From CAJQQY01 sp045106765 (GTDB taxonomy: Bacteria; Bacteroidota; Bacteroidia; Chitinophagales; Saprospiraceae), in NCBI GenBank assembly GCA_045106765.1, contig JBGCFD010000044.1:1-64000 (forward strand): 64,000 nt of DNA, read 5' to 3'. Positions 61,606-64,000 of the stretch are shown here, piece by piece. The position numbers and the translations under genes were made by a program. Every line of letters begins with the position of its first letter. The first letter of the stretch is position 1. The notes under the pieces were generated by a model that saw nothing but the letters and a program-made list of their open reading frames with translations, was not told the DNA's origin and made no database searches.

Positions 61606-63060
61606 TTAAGGAATTCTTTTCAAGGTTTCCAATAAGTATTTCCAAAATTTTTGCACAGAACTAATTTGTACTTTTTCATCAGGAGAATGTGCTCCTCGAA
61701 TATTAGGACCGAAAGAAATCATTTCCATATCAGGATAATTAGTTCCTAAAATTCCACATTCCAAACCTGCATGACAAGCGTTTACATCTGCTTTTCCATC
61801 AAACATTTCTTCGTACAACTTGCTCATCAAGTTGACAATCTCTGCTCCTGGTTTTGGAGTCCAACCTGGATAGGTTCCACTAAAACTTACGTTTGCTCCG
61901 ATCAATTCGAAGGCGCTTGAAATGGCATTTACTTCGTCCATTTTTTCACTATCAACAGAACTTCGAGTCAGGCAAAGAATTTTATATTTCCCATCCTTCA
62001 CCAAAACTCTAGCTACATTATTGGAAGTCTGAACAAGGTCTTGAATATCAGGACTCATCCGATAAATTCCATTTGGGCAAGCATAAATACTTCGCAACAA
62101 ATTCAGTTGATCCGAATTTGATAACAATGTATTTACATCTTCAGAAGATTCTAAATTCAGCTGTAAATCAGGATCAGTAGTTTGATATTCTTTTTGGAAA
62201 ACGGCTAAATATTTTGCAATCAAATTTGTTAGCTCATCTTCTTTTTCTGCAGCAACAGTAATAATAGAAAATGATTCTCTTGGAATGGCATTTCGTAATC
62301 CACCGCCATCAATGGAATGAATTCGTATATTTAATTCTTTGGTCACTTCCAACAAAAAACGATTCATCAATTTATTCGCATTCCCTTTTCCTAAATGAAT
62401 TTCCATTCCTGAATGTCCTCCAGCGAGACCTTTTAAACTTATCTTCCATGCTTTGTGAGGAGCATCTAAATTTTCGATTTCGTAATTTCCCTCAGCTGTC
62501 ACATCAATTCCTCCTGCACATCCGATAGTTAATTCGTTGTCATCTTCGGTATCTAAATTCAACATGATTTTTCCATCAAGGTAACCTCCTTTCAATCCTA
62601 AAGCTCCTGTCATCCCAGTTTCTTCATCAATCGTAAAAAGTGCTTCCAAAGGTGGATGTGGAATATCGGTAGATTCCAAAAGTGCCATAATTGTTGCGAC
62701 TCCAATTCCATTATCTGCGCCAAGTGTTGTTCCGTCAGCACGCACCCAATCACCTTCGATCAACATTTTGATGCCTTCTGTATCGAAATCAAAATCAGTA
62801 TCTGCATTTTTTTGATGCACCATGTCGAGATGACTTTGCATGACAATAGTGGTTCGGTTTTCCATTCCGGCACTTGCTGGTTTTTTGATGATAACATTTC
62901 CGATATCATCCACGGTAGTTTCGAGGCCTAAATTTTCTCCGAAGTTTTTGGCAAATTCGATGACCCGTTCTTCTTTTTTTGAAGCACGAGGAACAGCATT
63001 AAGGTGGGCAAAGTTTTTCCAAAGTGATTTTGGTTCAAGGTTTTGAATATCTGCTGACAT
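61606..63060 (-). CDS. pepD: Aminoacyl-histidine dipeptidase (M20 family)
   Basis: It hydrolyses Xaa-His dipeptides such as carnosine. The 484-residue protein has 'VMQSHLDMVHQKN' (His-x-Asp zinc ligands, about residue 75), 'GADNGIGVATIMALL' (bridging Asp), 'FTIDEETGMTGALGL' (catalytic Glu and zinc ligand) and 'ISFGPNIRGAHSPDEKVQI' with the last His. These agree with PepD of the M20 family. Length fits. It stands alone. Confidence 0.94.
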   Translation of the reverse strand: MSADIQNLEPKSLWKNFAHLNAVPRASKKEERVIEFAKNFGENLGLETTVDDIGNVIIKKPASAGMENRTTIVMQSHLDMVHQKNADTDFDFDTEGIKMLIEGDWVRADGTTLGADNGIGVATIMALLESTDIPHPPLEALFTIDEETGMTGALGLKGGYLDGKIMLNLDTEDDNELTIGCAGGIDVTAEGNYEIENLDAPHKAWKISLKGLAGGHSGMEIHLGKGNANKLMNRFLLEVTKELNIRIHSIDGGGLRNAIPRESFSIITVAAEKEDELTNLIAKYLAVFQKEYQTTDPDLQLNLESSEDVNTLLSNSDQLNLLRSIYACPNGIYRMSPDIQDLVQTSNNVARVLVKDGKYKILCLTRSSVDSEKMDEVNAISSAFELIGANVSFSGTYPGWTPKPGAEIVNLMSKLYEEMFDGKADVNACHAGLECGILGTNYPDMEMISFGPNIRGAHSPDEKVQISSVQKFWKYLLETLKRIP

Positions 63061-63168
63061 GAAGTTTTTTTTAGTTTTTAAATGATGGCAAAGATAAAAA
63101 ATGTACTTAAAAATTGTAGATCGGTTTTCTAAACTCGATTTGATTCAAATCATGGATTTTGAGCTTCT

Positions 63169-63987
63169 TTAACTATTTAATTCCTTCTCCAATATTTCTA
63201 AATTTTTCTCATGGGCAGAAATCATATTTTTTGGAAAATGATATTTGGCTAAAAGTGAATTTAAGTCAAAAGGTGTTTTGTTTTTTATGGAAAAAATTAA
63301 ATCGTTGATATATTTTTCAGCAGCGGCAACTCGGTTGAGCATTTCATTTTCGTTTTTGGAAAAAAGCCCATGACCTGTAATTAAAATTTTAGGGTTAAAT
63401 TGCTCAATTAATTTCATTGCTTTTTTTAACGTTTTTAAATATAAAAATCCACTCACATAAATAAATGGAAACTCGACTTCGCATAAATAATCTCCTGTGA
63501 TAAATATCCCCAAACTTGGAATCATCGTAAAAATTCCATCTGAATTATGTCCAACTGCCTGACAAAAAATAAATTCAATTCCTTCAATTTTTATTTTTTG
63601 AAAATCACCTGAGACTACCATGTCAACAGTTGGAAATTCAATCGGGTAGTTGCGAAGGATATAATTTTCATCATCGAAATTATTGATTTGTGCAATGATT
63701 TTTTCTTTTTCGGGATTATTTTGAAACGCTTTGGAGGCGATAACTTTTGCATTTGGAAATGCCCGATAACCAATGATATGATCATAATCAGAGTGTGTAA
63801 ATAAAAGATAAATTGGTTTAGAAATTCTTATTTTTTCAACATGTAATTGTATTGTTTTAATTTCGATAGGCAACCAATTTGGATCGACAATTAGGATGAA
63901 GTTTTCTAAATTAATGACAGTAGAAGTGGTTTGGTAAAGTGCACTTTCGAAGATGGTGGTGATAGAATCTTGATATTGAATTTTCAT
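63169..63987 (-). CDS. MBL-fold metallo-hydrolase
   Basis: A 272-residue metallo-beta-lactamase-fold protein. The metal motif is 'LLFTHSDYDHIIGY' (a HxxxDH form), with 'CQAVGHNSDGIFTMI' and 'ILITGHGLFS' providing further His ligands. It lacks a signal peptide. These proteins are diverse hydrolases; no particular substrate is evident. The start ATG at 63987 is 13 bases from the window end, so the gene is complete. Confidence 0.85.
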   Translation of the reverse strand: MKIQYQDSITTIFESALYQTTSTVINLENFILIVDPNWLPIEIKTIQLHVEKIRISKPIYLLFTHSDYDHIIGYRAFPNAKVIASKAFQNNPEKEKIIAQINNFDDENYILRNYPIEFPTVDMVVSGDFQKIKIEGIEFIFCQAVGHNSDGIFTMIPSLGIFITGDYLCEVEFPFIYVSGFLYLKTLKKAMKLIEQFNPKILITGHGLFSKNENEMLNRVAAAEKYINDLIFSIKNKTPFDLNSLLAKYHFPKNMISAHEKNLEILEKELNS

Positions 63988-64000
63988 GAATTGAGTTGTT

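Noticed and set aside
1..64000. CRISPR array, rRNA operon, insertion sequences or prophage
   Set aside because: Looked for regular direct repeats, rRNA-like stretches, transposase motifs and phage genes; none was found.

Overview
The window looks like a chromosomal segment of an AT-rich member of the Bacteroidota, probably of the Saprospiraceae type. This is inferred from several features: there are almost no Shine-Dalgarno sequences before starts; the order rpmB-rpmG-DUF4295-ftsY is present; there are many small secreted lipoproteins; LytS/LytTR two-component genes and BlaR1/BlaI pairs occur; one protein fuses an ABC permease to an M1 peptidase; a yajC-DUF1573 pair is present; and isocitrate dehydrogenase is the monomeric type. 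No rRNA, CRISPR array, transposase or prophage was seen. There is one tRNA (Arg-ACG).

Layout. 1-4.6 kb: the C-terminal part of a TPR/AraC regulator carrying a run of 15 T, a quinone-oxidoreductase-type MDR enzyme, a small membrane protein, a cupin and a sodium:solute symporter. 4.7-6.8 kb: divergent cysteine dioxygenase and a cysteine-sulfinate-decarboxylase-like PLP enzyme, together a likely hypotaurine/taurine route. 7.0-11.9 kb: a secreted PhoD-type phosphatase; a GHKL ATPase joined to a Shedu-like nuclease domain; and, divergent from it, an SPFH protein with a 53-residue ribbon-helix-helix protein and a symmetric operator. 12-19 kb: an MFS transporter, the ftsY/ribosomal protein cluster, an acetyltransferase, panE-like and nhaC-like genes. 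19-30 kb: BlaR1/BlaI, then a locus with a LytS kinase and LytTR regulator, an ABC transporter with an M1-peptidase fusion, and three paralogous cysteine-patterned lipoproteins. 30-43 kb: a P-loop kinase, an amidohydrolase, a short asparaginase, an M16 protease, a DUF434 protein with an unknown partner, surE, hemH, a DUF6624 protein and ruvB. 44-50 kb: icd, purK, a membrane protein, purE and an MFS transporter. 50.8-58 kb: yajC, a DUF1573 protein, a MarR-controlled DOMON/NTF2-like operon, aroK, rlpA, mnmA and small lipoproteins. 58-64 kb: NTF2-like, DoxX-like and two Lys-rich secreted proteins, pepD and an MBL hydrolase.

Most transcription units end in strong inverted-repeat terminators. Several larger inverted repeats fall into families scattered through intergenic DNA. 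The observations I rate highest are the GHKL ATPase-nuclease fusion (candidate defence protein), the three lipoproteins with identical cysteine spacing around an ABC/two-component locus, the SPFH-RHH pair with its dyad operator, the MarR regulon with two matching palindromes, and the DOMON gene whose signal peptide sits in another frame behind an A6 run. All functions are read from sequence motifs; no database search was run.
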